From NCBI GenBank assembly GCA_016710525.1, contig JADJVQ010000043.1:1-64000 (forward strand): a DNA stretch of 64,000 nucleotides, written 5' to 3'. The translations under genes were made by a program, and so were the position numbers. The notes beneath the pieces are model-generated. The model was not told where the DNA came from. It ran no database searches and saw only the letters and a program-made list of their open reading frames with translations. Source of the stretch: Burkholderiaceae bacterium. GTDB lineage: Bacteria; Pseudomonadota; Gammaproteobacteria; Burkholderiales; Burkholderiaceae_E. How positions within the stretch are numbered: the first letter of the stretch is position 1; every line of letters begins with the position of its first letter. Positions 1 through 8,985 of this stretch are shown here, piece after piece.

Positions 1-106
1 GGTGAAATCACAATGGCCGCCATATGTTCGCAACGCCGCGCCCGCTCGTTCGTCAACGGGTCTGTTTGGGATTCCGTGGAATGCGCTTCGGGACGCCGCC
101 GGTCCA

Positions 107-310
107 TCACCCGAGTTCGAGCTTGCGTTCGCGCACCGGTGTGGGCCGCTTGGCGATGTCTGCGGCGATGTGCTGACCAAAGCGAGCCGGGGCCATCGGC
201 ATCGGATCGAGCGCCTCGGTGCTCAGGCCATCGCGCATTTCGGGCGTGGCCGGCACCGCGTTGATCTCATTGTTGCGCCGCCGGACGATCGGTTCGGCCG
301 GGCCGGCCAC
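107..310 (-). pseudogene. 3' remnant of a Bug/TctC-type substrate-binding protein gene
   Basis: The last 55 or so codons read like the C-terminal helix region of tripartite tricarboxylate transporter binding proteins: a NNEINAV segment, then TPEMRDGL, then DPMPMAPARFGQHIAADIAK, ending in ERKLELG before a TGA. Intact family members are about 320 residues long and four of them lie elsewhere in this window. Nothing upstream (higher coordinates) resembles the rest of the protein, so this looks like the end of a deleted gene. The call is from pattern memory of the family; the remnant is short and I could not align it. Confidence 0.55.
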
Positions 311-421
311 TGCGGATAGGCGGCGGGGCCAGATGCGTGGGCGCCCCTGGGCCGGATGACCTATACGACAGTTTTCCCGGACGGGCGTGCGCGCAGGCGC
401 GCCGCCCCCATTCGGCCTGAC

Positions 422-1215
422 TCAGACAGTCAGCGCTTCCTTGGCGAGCTCCCAGGCGGGACAGCTTGGCGCCGCGCGCATGATAGGCGCTCCCGACGTG
501 CTGACCCGCTCCTCGAGTCTTGCCTTGACGTCGCCGCCGACCAGGCTCAACTGGGTGCCGAGCGACTCGACCTTGGCATCGGCTTCGGACTTCAGTGCCG
601 CGACCCGATCGGCCGCGCGGCGGACCGCGTCATCGAGGCGGCCTGGTGGTGGTGATCTGGCCGGAGCGTCTCCCTGACGGCGGCGCCGGCCCGGGCCGCG
701 CCGGCCTCGAGCGCCTTGATCTCACCCTTGATGGCAGCGATGTCGTGGTCGAACTGGGCCTCGGCAACCGAACTGCGCGTGCGGCGAAGGACGACGCCAC
801 CACGCGATTCCAGCGCCGAGTCGACGGGCACGACCCATTCCTCTTCGATCTCGGCGACGAGCGCCACCTTGCCCGGCTTCAGATTACGTTGCGCCTCTTC
901 GATGAAGTCCAGTCCGACACCGACCGCCCAGAAGTCTCGCACCGCGCCGGCGGCTGCGCCGGTGACCGCACCGACCACCACCCCCGCCGGCCCACCGAGC
1001 AGCCCGATCAGGCTGCCCACGGCCAGGCCAAGCCCGGTCCCGAGAGCACCTTGCCCGTCGGACTCCATGACGCGGATCAGGCCATCGGCGTCCTTGGCGA
1101 TCACGCCGGTGGCGTACAGCGTGATGTCACCCTCGGCGTGCAGCGCGCGCAAGGCGTGAAGCCCGGCGTCGGCCGCCAGTTCGCTCTCGAATACCGCAAC
1201 CAGCAACTTGTTCAT
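422..1215 (-). CDS. DUF1269-type membrane protein, frameshifted near its C-terminal third
   Basis: The N-terminal 200 residues open with MNKLLVAVFESE and contain a glycine/alanine-rich hydrophobic segment (about residues 60-95, LGLAVGSLIGLLGGPAGVVV), typical of DUF1269 proteins of unknown function. The uninterrupted frame stops at 592, but the next frame continues the expected helical C-terminus (GRLDDAVRRAADRVAALK and on) to a stop at 422. The shift lies around 640-655 in a CACCACCACC stretch and may be a sequence error or a real mutation. The protein is probably a stress-associated inner-membrane protein. It is followed on the opposite flank by a PRC-barrel gene on the same strand. Confidence 0.7.
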
Positions 1216-1268
1216 GTTGATTTCCTCAGAGATTTTTCAGAAATGACCGATGCCCGGAGCCGCTGCTG

Positions 1269-1949
1269 TCAGCCGATGGCCGTCTGGATCGATTTGCGCA
1301 CGCGTGCGGTCGCCGCACTGACCCCGGCTTCGAATTCCTTCCAGCGATTGGCGGTGGCCGTCTTCAGTTCGGCCAGCTTGCCTTCGGCAGCTTTCACATC
1401 GCCCTGCAGGGCGACGATCTGAGCGTCGATGCGGACCTTGGCATCGGTGGCGGCCGCGGCGCCCTTCTTCTCGAGGTCGGTGAGCTTCGCGTGGCCCTTG
1501 GCGATGTCCTTTTCGGCGTTGGCGACGAATCGGTCACGCGTAGTGGTGTCGCTCGCATAGTCGAAGGCCGGCAGCGCCTTGATCGTGTCCTTGGTCGCGC
1601 CCGCCATCACCAGCCTGCCCGACTGGTCCTGGATCTGGGTCACAGGAACCGCCACGTCGTGGCGACCGATGCCCACAAAGCCGCCAGCCCCCACGATCAC
1701 ATAGGACACGCTCTTGTCCGGCGAGATGATCAGGTCCTCGACCTTGCCGACCTTCTGGCCGGCGTCGTTGTAGATCGTCTTGCCCAGCAGCGTCTTCTTG
1801 ACGCTCCAGCCCATGGCGAACCGGGTCGACTCGGTGACGGTGACACCCACCGTCGTGGTTGCGCCGGCAACCTGTGCCAGAACGGGCCCGGCAACGCCCA
1901 GGGCGGAGACCAGGGACAAGCATGCAATCGACGTCTTCAACATGAACAT
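1269..1949 (-). CDS. Exported PRC-barrel domain protein
   Basis: A 226-residue protein with an N-terminal signal peptide (MFMLKTSIACLSLVSALGVAG, cleavage likely after VLA). The PRC-barrel domain spans about residues 55-115 (LLGKTIYNDAGQKVGKVEDL, then a hydrophobic barrel strand GAGGFVGIGRHDVAVPV). The C-terminal half is a charged helical region likely to form a coiled coil. The ATG at 1949 was preferred over the one at 1943 because an AAAGG sits six bases upstream. PRC-barrels bind partner proteins or small molecules; the exact role here is unknown. It may be co-expressed with the DUF1269 gene 53 bases downstream. Confidence 0.78.
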   Translation of the reverse strand: MFMLKTSIACLSLVSALGVAGPVLAQVAGATTTVGVTVTESTRFAMGWSVKKTLLGKTIYNDAGQKVGKVEDLIISPDKSVSYVIVGAGGFVGIGRHDVAVPVTQIQDQSGRLVMAGATKDTIKALPAFDYASDTTTRDRFVANAEKDIAKGHAKLTDLEKKGAAAATDAKVRIDAQIVALQGDVKAAEGKLAELKTATANRWKEFEAGVSAATARVRKSIQTAIG

Positions 1950-2236
1950 TCGGAGCCTTTCGTGTGCTGCGGTTGAACTGCCAAGCAGTGCTTTTAGTCG
2001 CTCGCTCGGCCACCGTCCGTTCGGCAACGCACAACCGCGCCCGCTCCGAGGCAGAACCGCCAGCACGGTGATGGGCGCCACGCGGCACCGGTGTTCGCTG
2101 GCGCACAGACCCGTTCCCGGTCGGTCGGCAGTCTGAAAGACTCGCTCGCCAGGTTCGCCTGATCCTGCGAGACACCAGAGTCCTTGTTCGCTCGCCGCGG
2201 CACGGCGCAGTCCGATCTTCGAGAGGCAATCCCGCC

Positions 2237-2458
2237 ATGGCCAATACGACACACAGCGCGCGCATCACCGGTCCGGTGCTCTATCAGGTGGAGGGCGGCA
2301 ACCGGCACGCCATTCCACTGGGCCCGTGCCTGGTCGAGCAGGTCAATGACAGCCTGATCGACATCATCTGGGGGACAACGGGCCAGCGGTCGGCGCAACT
2401 GCCCCTGGAAGACGTGGCAGCCGCGCAGGACCACGGTCATCTGGTGCTGCTCGACTGA
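2237..2458 (+). CDS. Small conserved hypothetical protein (73 aa)
   Basis: A short acidic protein, MANTTHSARITGPVLYQVEG at the start and ending GHLVLLD. No membrane segment, signal peptide or metal motif is visible. Its spaced hydrophobic pattern suggests a small beta-rich domain. I recognise similar small proteins in Burkholderiales but know no function. Its last 22 bases overlap the tail end of the converging L,D-transpeptidase frame. Confidence 0.65.
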   Translation: MANTTHSARITGPVLYQVEGGNRHAIPLGPCLVEQVNDSLIDIIWGTTGQRSAQLPLEDVAAAQDHGHLVLLD

Positions 2459-3600
2459 GCTGGCCGCAGGCCGCACCGCTCAGGCGCCTGAAGGCTGAAA
2501 CCCGTGCGTGTGACGATGAGCTGTTCGCGACACACCCGAATACGACCGCCGGATACCGGACGTCGATTCAGGACTGCGGGAATCAGTACCTCACCTGGGT
2601 GACGCAGCACGGCACGCTCGGGTGACCACAAGGTCGCGATGCGCTGCCGCTCAACAGTCGGCAGAGCCGCGGCTCGATGCGTGGACCGGCGAAACCGGCG
2701 CCAGAGGCAGCGGCAGCTGGGCAGCGGGGGCTTGGCGCCGGGCAGCGGCGCCCACCCAGGGCGCTCGACGGCCTGTGAATCGACGATGACCAGGTAGCGG
2801 CCGGGCCACGGAACCGGCTGACGATCGGGCCGAAGGACCCACAACGATCGGCCGGCGGCCACGGCTTGCTCGTAGTCGGCATCGAGCACCCCGTAACGAT
2901 CGAGGAACACGTTCAGCGCGGCTGGAATCCGGATGCAGCCTTTCGACTCGGCGCGGCCCAGGCGGGGTTCGAGCGTGAGCGGATCGGTGGCGTGCATCTG
3001 CAGGCGCATCGTGCTCTGTCCACCCGCTCCCCAGCCGCGCAGCGCCTGGGTCCAGCCGAAGTCGTAGACACGCATGCCGCGCACGCCGTACCCGCGGATG
3101 CCGTTGCGGTTGAACGTCCCTTCGGCCCGGAAGTCCGGGTTGTCCAGGCTGTGCGCGAACACACCCAGCGGCGTCTCGAAGTGGTCGAACGAACCGACCC
3201 GGCCGGTGGACACCGGCGAGGCACCCAGCCATGTCCAGCCTTGCTCGCCCGTGCGCACGATCAGGAATGCCGCCTGCACGTGCACGCTGCGGTCAACCAG
3301 CAGCACGGCCTGCGCGCGCAGATCGGACAGCCCGGCAGCGGACAGTGCCGCCTCGAGCAGGCCGACGTATCGGAGCTGCTGATCCGGCGGAAGGTCCAGC
3401 CGGCGATCGACCTCGCGGGCGAATCGCTCTCGCCATCGGGCCGACCCGTCATCGTCGGCAATGACCGCAGCCGGCGTCGCGCAGACCGTTTGCGGCAGCA
3501 TCACGAGCAACATCAGCAGCGGCATCAGCAACGGCATCCGCATCGGCATCGGCATCCGCATCAGCAGCGCCCGGCACCGGCGAACGAAGCTCATCGACAC
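2437..3600 (-). CDS. L,D-transpeptidase (YkuD) family protein
   Basis: A 387-residue exported protein. Residues 10-40 form a hydrophobic leader that is extremely methionine/leucine rich, encoded by near-repeat hexamers. The YkuD catalytic domain covers about 105-255, with the signature SKGCIRIPAALN; Cys222 is the predicted nucleophile and His203 (QMHATDP) the general base. Such enzymes form 3-3 peptidoglycan cross-links or attach proteins to peptidoglycan in the periplasm. After about residue 290 the sequence turns into an Arg-rich, low-homology tail, which is odd for the family and could come from a frameshift that hides the natural stop. The tail overlaps the small gene 2237-2458. Confidence 0.8.
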   Translation of the reverse strand: MSMSFVRRCRALLMRMPMPMRMPLLMPLLMLLVMLPQTVCATPAAVIADDDGSARWRERFAREVDRRLDLPPDQQLRYVGLLEAALSAAGLSDLRAQAVLLVDRSVHVQAAFLIVRTGEQGWTWLGASPVSTGRVGSFDHFETPLGVFAHSLDNPDFRAEGTFNRNGIRGYGVRGMRVYDFGWTQALRGWGAGGQSTMRLQMHATDPLTLEPRLGRAESKGCIRIPAALNVFLDRYGVLDADYEQAVAAGRSLWVLRPDRQPVPWPGRYLVIVDSQAVERPGWAPLPGAKPPLPSCRCLWRRFRRSTHRAAALPTVERQRIATLWSPERAVLRHPGEVLIPAVLNRRPVSGGRIRVCREQLIVTRTGFSLQAPERCGLRPAQSSSTR

Positions 3601-3652
3601 ACCTTCGGATCTCGTGCGGTGCAGCTCGGGAACGGATCAGTCGAACACGGCG

Positions 3653-4597
3653 TCATTCGGGCGCACCGACCCCGCCCAGCGAAGCCTGCAGCATGTCGAT
3701 GAACACCCGCGTCTTGGCTGGCATGAGCTTGCGGCCAGGGAACACCGCCCAGGCCGTGTGGCTGGGCGCACACCAGTCCGTCAGTATCCGACGCAGCAGC
3801 CCCCGGCGTACGTCGGGCTGCGCGAAATAATCGGGGACCGCGACGATGCCGACGCCGGCGCAGGCCAGGCGGATCAGCAGTTCGGGCGAGTTGGCGCTGG
3901 CGCGCCCGGGCGGCACGCCTTCCCAGCGCTGATCGCCCTGCACCAGCGTCCAGCCCGCCGGCTCGCCATTGGCCTGAAGCTGGCGCACCGCATCGTGCTG
4001 CGCCAGCTGCTCGGGATGTCCGGGCACGCCGTGCTCGGCCAGATAGCCCGGCGCCGCATACAGGCCCGCCGGAAAAACGGCCAGCCGGCGTGCCGCGAGC
4101 AGCGTGTCGTCGGGCAGATCGCCCACCCGCACCGCCAGGTCGAAGCCTTCTCCCAGCAGGTCGACGCGGCGCGGCGACAGGTCGAGTTCGAGCGAAATGG
4201 CCGGATGCATGGCCACAAACGCGGCCAGGGACTCGGTGAGCAGCAGGTTGGCGAAATCGCTGGGCATGGACACGCGCAGACGCCCGCCTGGCACCGCCTG
4301 GCGATGCGCGCTCAGCGCCGCCGCGGCATCGACCTCGAAGGCCACCTGGCGGGCGTGTTCGAGCATCTGCAGGCCGAATTCGGTCAGGGTCTGGCGCCGG
4401 GTGGTCCGCAGCAGCAGCCGTTCGCCGACTCGCTGTTCGAGTGCGGCCAGCCGGCGCGACACGGTCGACTTGGGCAGTCCCAGCCGGTCGGCCGCCCGGC
4501 TGAAGCTGCCCAGTTCGGCCACACGGGCAAAGATCAGCAGATCAACCGGGTCGATGAAGGGGCTTGATTGATCCATTGGAGGAACAATTATATCCAT
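3653..4597 (-). CDS. LysR-family transcriptional regulator, divergent from azoR
   Basis: A 314-residue LysR protein: winged helix-turn-helix at the N-terminus (LIFARVAELGSFSRAADRLG, STVSRRLAALEQRVG), then the periplasmic-binding-like effector domain. The start at 4597 was chosen because AGAGGA lies about ten bases upstream; an ATG at 4576 is the alternative. It is transcribed away from the azoR gene across a gap of about 70 bases, the usual arrangement of a LysR regulator and its target. It resembles the AaeR/YhaJ-like subgroup that controls quinone or redox stress genes; the inducer is unknown. Confidence 0.88.
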   Translation of the reverse strand: MDIIVPPMDQSSPFIDPVDLLIFARVAELGSFSRAADRLGLPKSTVSRRLAALEQRVGERLLLRTTRRQTLTEFGLQMLEHARQVAFEVDAAAALSAHRQAVPGGRLRVSMPSDFANLLLTESLAAFVAMHPAISLELDLSPRRVDLLGEGFDLAVRVGDLPDDTLLAARRLAVFPAGLYAAPGYLAEHGVPGHPEQLAQHDAVRQLQANGEPAGWTLVQGDQRWEGVPPGRASANSPELLIRLACAGVGIVAVPDYFAQPDVRRGLLRRILTDWCAPSHTAWAVFPGRKLMPAKTRVFIDMLQASLGGVGAPE

Positions 4598-4607
4598 ACC
4601 GATGGAT
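4592..4607. promoter_or_regulatory. Inverted repeat, candidate LysR operator
   Basis: ATCCAT and ATGGAT form perfect 6-base arms around a 4-base spacer (ACCG). The repeat overlaps the start codon region of the LysR gene and lies about 60 bases upstream of azoR, so binding could repress the regulator's own expression. It is shorter than a classical T-N11-A LysR box. Confidence 0.4.
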
Positions 4608-4667
4608 TCCTCTCGATATTGTTGCTCTATAAAGTCCACTCATCGACACCCTTTCGGAAAGCCCGAC

Positions 4668-5267
4668 ATGAACATTCTCCAGATCAACGCCAGTGCCCGC
4701 CGCGAAGGCGCCAATTCCACCCGCGTCGCCGAGCGCATCGTCGCCCGCCTGCAGGCCGCCAACCCAGGCGCCACGGTCACCGTGCGCGACCTGGCGGTCA
4801 CACCGCATCCGGTGCTGGACGAAACCGCCCTGGGCGCATTGTTCACCCCCGCCGAGAAGCGCACCGCCGAACAGGCCGCCCGCGTGGCCCTGGATGACGC
4901 GCTGATTGCGGAAATCCAGGCGCATGACACCGTCGTCCTGGGCGTTCCGATGTACAACTTCGGCGTGCCCGTGCAGTTGAAGAACTGGATCGACGCGATT
5001 GCCCGCGTCGGCGTGACCTTCCGCTACACCGAGAACGGCCCCGAGGGTCTGCTCAAGGGCAAGCAGGTCTACCTGGCGCTGGCCCGCGGCGGCCGCTACC
5101 GCGACACGCCGGCAGACTCCCAGGTACCCTATCTGAAGACCGTGCTGGGTTTTCTGGGCCTGACCGATCTGCACTTCATCTATGCCGAAGGGCTGGCCAT
5201 GGGTGCCGAGTCGTCAGCCCAGGGCTTCGCCCAGGCCGAGGCCGACGTCACAGCCGCACTGTCCTGA
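4668..5267 (+). CDS. azoR: FMN-dependent NADH:quinone oxidoreductase (azoreductase family)
   Basis: A 199-residue flavodoxin-like protein. The N-terminal strand and phosphate loop (MNILQINASARREGANSTRV) and the PMYNFGVPVQLKNWIDAI segment are the FMN-binding hallmarks of AzoR/AcpD. The family reduces quinones by two electrons with NADH, and azo dyes adventitiously, in the cytosol. The ATG at 4668 matches the family start exactly. The gene is divergent from a LysR regulator that probably controls it. Confidence 0.9.
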   Translation: MNILQINASARREGANSTRVAERIVARLQAANPGATVTVRDLAVTPHPVLDETALGALFTPAEKRTAEQAARVALDDALIAEIQAHDTVVLGVPMYNFGVPVQLKNWIDAIARVGVTFRYTENGPEGLLKGKQVYLALARGGRYRDTPADSQVPYLKTVLGFLGLTDLHFIYAEGLAMGAESSAQGFAQAEADVTAALS

Positions 5268-5366
5268 GCCTCGCGTCAACCAGCAGGCCGGCGGCCCAGG
5301 TTCGGATACACCCGCCCCGGGCCTGGCCTGACGGCCCTTGCGGCCGCCAACGAAAGGAGTCGAACC

Positions 5367-6248
5367 ATGAGCAGTGAACCATCCTCCCCCGCGGTCAGTC
5401 TCCCCCGCCGGATCGAGCGGCTGATTGCGGGACAGGCCACTTCCGACGGCGCCGGGGTCAAGCTCGTGCGTGTGCTGACCCAGGATCTGCAGCGCCGGCT
5501 CGACCCGTTCCTGATGCTCGACGCATTCGGCAGCGACAATCCGAATGACTACATCGCGGGGTTTCCCGATCACCCGCACCGCGGCTTCGAAACCGTCACC
5601 TACATGATTGCCGGACGCATGCGCCATCGCGACAGCGCCGGCCACGAAGGCCTGCTCGAAAACGGCGGCGTGCAGTGGATGACCGCCGGCAGCGGCGTGA
5701 TCCATTCCGAGATCCCGCAGCAGGAAGACGGTGTGATGGAAGGTTTCCAGCTCTGGCTGAACCTGCCCGGCCGCGACAAGATGAACGCGCCCTGGTACCG
5801 GGATTTCAAAGCCGGCGACCTGCCGCGATTCACGACCCCGCAGGGCGTGACGGTGACCGTCATCGCCGGCGCCAGCCACGGGGTGACGGGCGCGGTGACC
5901 CGCGACGCCACCGCGCCGCTGTACCTGGACCTGCACCTGCCGGCGGGCGCCCGATTCGAGCAGCACCTGCCCGCGACCCACAATGCGTTCGTCTACGTGT
6001 ACCGGGGCACGGTGAGCATCGCGGGCCAATCGGTGCCGCCGCAGCGCATGGCCCTGCTGGCCAACGACGAGCAGGCTGATGGCGTGGCGATCGAGGCGAG
6101 CAGCGACGCGAAGCTGCTGCTGATCGCGGGCCAGCCCCTGAACGAGCCGATCGCTCAGTACGGGCCCTTCGTGATGAACACGCAGCAGGAGATCTACCAG
6201 GCGATCAACGACTATCGCGCGGGGCGGCTGGGCGAGACGGCGGCCTGA
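5367..6248 (+). CDS. Pirin family protein
   Basis: A 293-residue bicupin. The N-terminal cupin has the pirin metal motif HPHRGFETVTYMIAG, followed by HEGLLENGGVQWMTAGSGVI. The C-terminal cupin starts around residue 185 (LYLDLHLPAG). Bacterial pirins bind iron, and some act as quercetinases or regulate pyruvate dehydrogenase. The start has a strong ribosome site (AAAGGAG, seven bases upstream). It follows azoR by 99 bases on the same strand, so both could respond to redox-active aromatics. Its end overlaps the converging TPR gene by 37 bases. Confidence 0.9.
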   Translation: MSSEPSSPAVSLPRRIERLIAGQATSDGAGVKLVRVLTQDLQRRLDPFLMLDAFGSDNPNDYIAGFPDHPHRGFETVTYMIAGRMRHRDSAGHEGLLENGGVQWMTAGSGVIHSEIPQQEDGVMEGFQLWLNLPGRDKMNAPWYRDFKAGDLPRFTTPQGVTVTVIAGASHGVTGAVTRDATAPLYLDLHLPAGARFEQHLPATHNAFVYVYRGTVSIAGQSVPPQRMALLANDEQADGVAIEASSDAKLLLIAGQPLNEPIAQYGPFVMNTQQEIYQAINDYRAGRLGETAA

Positions 6249-7590
6249 GCGAGCGAAGCGGCGGCCTGGGCGACCGGGACCGCAGCGGCGCGGCGCAGGA
6301 ATTCCCGATTGACCGCACTGTGCGGCTTGAGCGCGGCGCGCTCGTGCGCGAACGCCGTGGCCCAGTCGGCACGGCCAGCCCGCAGAGCCGCCTCGGTCAG
6401 GGTCCAGTCGATGATGTCGCGCTGTGCGTGGCTGCCGCCGAAACGGCCCGCCACGTAGCGAAGCGGGTGCAATGTCTCGACGCACAGCGGGTACTGCGCG
6501 CGCCAGAAGGCGATGAATCCCCGGATCAGCGGCAATCCGACGGCGCGAATCCAGTGGGCGGTCTCGGACGCACCGGCGGCGCCACGCTCCATGTCGGCCA
6601 GCAGCTCATGCAGCCGGGCATCCTGCCCGGCGCCCAGATAGGCCATCGCCGCGTGCAGATCGTTGAACGGATACAGGCGGCCATCGGCGTGGTCATCCCA
6701 GCAACCGGACAGTTCGAGCCAACGGTCGCCGACATCGCAGCCGGCCAGATGCAGCCGCCAGAGCAGCGCGGACGCATCGACCAGGTCGAGCGCGACGCGG
6801 CTGTGCGAGCCACGAATCGGTCCGTCATAGAGCGCAAGCGCCGCGCCGGACTGTCCGAGATCGAGATGGCAGAGCGCGCCATGCCACCAGTTGTGCACTT
6901 GAAAAAATTGTCCTCGCGCGCCCAGTGCGCCTCGCGCGCCAGCATCCAGCCGATGCCGTCCTGCGCCCGGCCCTGCATCTCCATGACGTGGGCGACCGCA
7001 TGGTGAGCCCATGCGTCCAGGGGCTCGAGGTCGAGCGCGCGCCGGCCGGCTTCCTCGGCACGCGCATAGTCGCCCGACTCCTCCAACCCGAACGCATGCA
7101 TCCCGAGCAATGCGTGATAGCCGGGCATGTCCGGCGACCAATGCGCCAGCGCACGCGCCACGCGATCGCGCAGGCTGCGCGCGCTGCCCCGGTAGAAATC
7201 CATCAGATGGCCCACCTGGAGCGCCACCAGATCGAGGGGATGGTGCAGGTTGTGATGGTCCATCGCAGCCGCCGCGTCATCCCAGTTCCCCGCCAGCATG
7301 CGATCGAGAATCGCCGACTGAGAGGCTTCGCGTTCGTTCAGGCTCATCGTGCGCACGGCGCCAGCGATCTCGCGCGCCAGCATGGCCGCCCCGGGCTCGG
7401 TGGCCAGCGCGAGGATGAACCCTTTGAGCAGATGAGCCTGGGCAAAGCCGGGCGAATCGGCGATGGCCTCGTCGAGCCTCGCAATCGGATCGCCGCAATA
7501 AAGCGTGAGGCTGCGCACGGCGCTGGCGTACAGACTGACAGCCGCCGGACTTGCCTGCGACATCGCATGGGACAGCGGATCGGTGATCAT
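6212..7590 (-). pseudogene. TPR-repeat protein (TTC38-like), frameshifted
   Basis: The N-terminal frame (from an ATG at 7590 behind GGAGG, five bases upstream) gives alpha-helical repeats such as PGFAQAHLLKGFILAL and PGYHALLGMHAFGLEESGDY. It leaves frame at DNFF, and the neighbouring frame resumes at QVHNWWHGALCHLDLG and runs to 6212 (DMERGAAGASETAHWIRAVG). The shift falls in a run of six A at about 6903-6908. The intact product would be about 458 residues, a normal length for this family of uncharacterised tetratricopeptide proteins. A single homopolymer slip makes sequencing error as likely as true inactivation. Confidence 0.72.
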
Positions 7591-7667
7591 TCGGGCCTCC
7601 GCATCGAAAACACAGTTTCGCATGATGGCCCTGCCATCGGAGCATGCCGCACCTGCCGGCGCCGCCG

Positions 7668-8918
7668 TCAGAGGTCCAGTGCCACGCCCGCCAGTTGCCC
7701 CAGCAAATACAGCAGGTAATCGGGCACGCAGCCCAGGTGACTCGAAGGAGCCGCCGTGCAGTCGGTCAGGCTGACCAGGCTGCCCGCGCCCAGGCCCTGC
7801 ATCGTCTGCAGCGCGCTGACCGAACTGGCGTAGGGGACCGATATGTCGTCGCGCCCATGGAACAGGCGCACCGGCAGCGTCGGCCGCCAGTTGTGCACGC
7901 TGCTCTGCAGCGCAACCGCCCGCTGATCGTCGGCCAGGAAATAGTCGAGGAAGCGCGTGTCGAACACGACATCGGCGTCGCCCGGCAGCAGGCGCTTGAT
8001 CAGCTCGTCGCGCAGCTGGCGGCGCAGGCTCGAGCCGAGGAATCGCAGCAGATCGGGATCGATCAGGGCGCCCAGCACACGAACCTCGTCGCGCACGACG
8101 TCGACCAGGCCGTCCAGGGTCGCCTGCACGTCATAAGGGCCCGCGCCGGCAACCACCAGGCGCAGGCGCTGCAGATGCGGCGAGTTGCCGAGCTGCAATG
8201 CGCGATGCGCGGCCATCGTGACGTATCCGCCTTCGGAGTAGCCGGTCAGGAAGAGCTGGCCGTTGTCGATCACGCCATTGGCACGGCGCCAGGTTTCAGT
8301 GGCGGTGAGGAAGTCGACCACCGCGGCCCCGGACGGCGCCCCCAGCAGGTACGGGTGCGGCGTGCCCTTGGACACGCCGTAGCCGACATAGTCGGGCGCC
8401 GCCACGATGAAACCGAGCGAGGCCAGGACGACCGACACCTCGGAGGCGACCGCGTTGTTGCTCGGGACCTCGGCATCGCGGAAGGTGGTGGCGTGCTGAT
8501 AGCTCAGCACCGGGCTCCTGGCGCCAGCGGCCTTGACTGGAACGGCGACCAGGCCCGAGGCGAGCACCGGCAGGCCATCGGCGTCGCTGGTCAGGTATTC
8601 CAGCCGATACGTCTTCACGCTGTAGACGGGCGTAAAACCCTTGGCGCGCCCGTCACCGGCGGCCAGCGCGGCGACGATCTCGGCCGCGGTCACGGTCTTG
8701 AGCTCTGTGACTGCCTTCAGTTCACCCGCACCGACCGTGGCGACCGGCGGCGTGGCGGGTGGCGAAGGCGTGGCCGGGACCTCGGGCGCGGGTGCCACCG
8801 TCACGGGCGGAACGGTGTCGTTGGGCGTGCTGCTGCCACCACCGCACGCGGCGAGCAGCCCCAGCATCGCCAGGATCACCACCATTCGTGAACGGAACCA
8901 CCACGCCTGCTTGTTCAT
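7668..8918 (-). CDS. Secreted alpha/beta-hydrolase (lipase/esterase) lipoprotein
   Basis: A 416-residue protein with a lipoprotein signal peptide (lipobox LLAAC, Cys25) and a Pro/Thr/Val-rich linker at residues 30-62 that probably spans the envelope. The hydrolase domain carries the nucleophile elbow GYSEGG (Ser228), an acid candidate in FHGRDD and a late His in SSHLGC. It resembles the bacterial secretory-lipase-like families that act on triacylglycerol or polyester esters. The substrate is unknown. It is a single gene, same strand as the downstream TPR gene. Confidence 0.82.
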   Translation of the reverse strand: MNKQAWWFRSRMVVILAMLGLLAACGGGSSTPNDTVPPVTVAPAPEVPATPSPPATPPVATVGAGELKAVTELKTVTAAEIVAALAAGDGRAKGFTPVYSVKTYRLEYLTSDADGLPVLASGLVAVPVKAAGARSPVLSYQHATTFRDAEVPSNNAVASEVSVVLASLGFIVAAPDYVGYGVSKGTPHPYLLGAPSGAAVVDFLTATETWRRANGVIDNGQLFLTGYSEGGYVTMAAHRALQLGNSPHLQRLRLVVAGAGPYDVQATLDGLVDVVRDEVRVLGALIDPDLLRFLGSSLRRQLRDELIKRLLPGDADVVFDTRFLDYFLADDQRAVALQSSVHNWRPTLPVRLFHGRDDISVPYASSVSALQTMQGLGAGSLVSLTDCTAAPSSHLGCVPDYLLYLLGQLAGVALDL

Positions 8919-8985
8919 GCCATCTGCCTGTCAGTGTCTTGACGCCGCATGATACTGGCCCGCGCGGACGATCGGCGCCAAGGCG

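Noticed and set aside
1..106. Small plus-strand frames at the window start
   Set aside because: They lack homology, start signals and family motifs; nothing supportable was seen in the first 106 bases.
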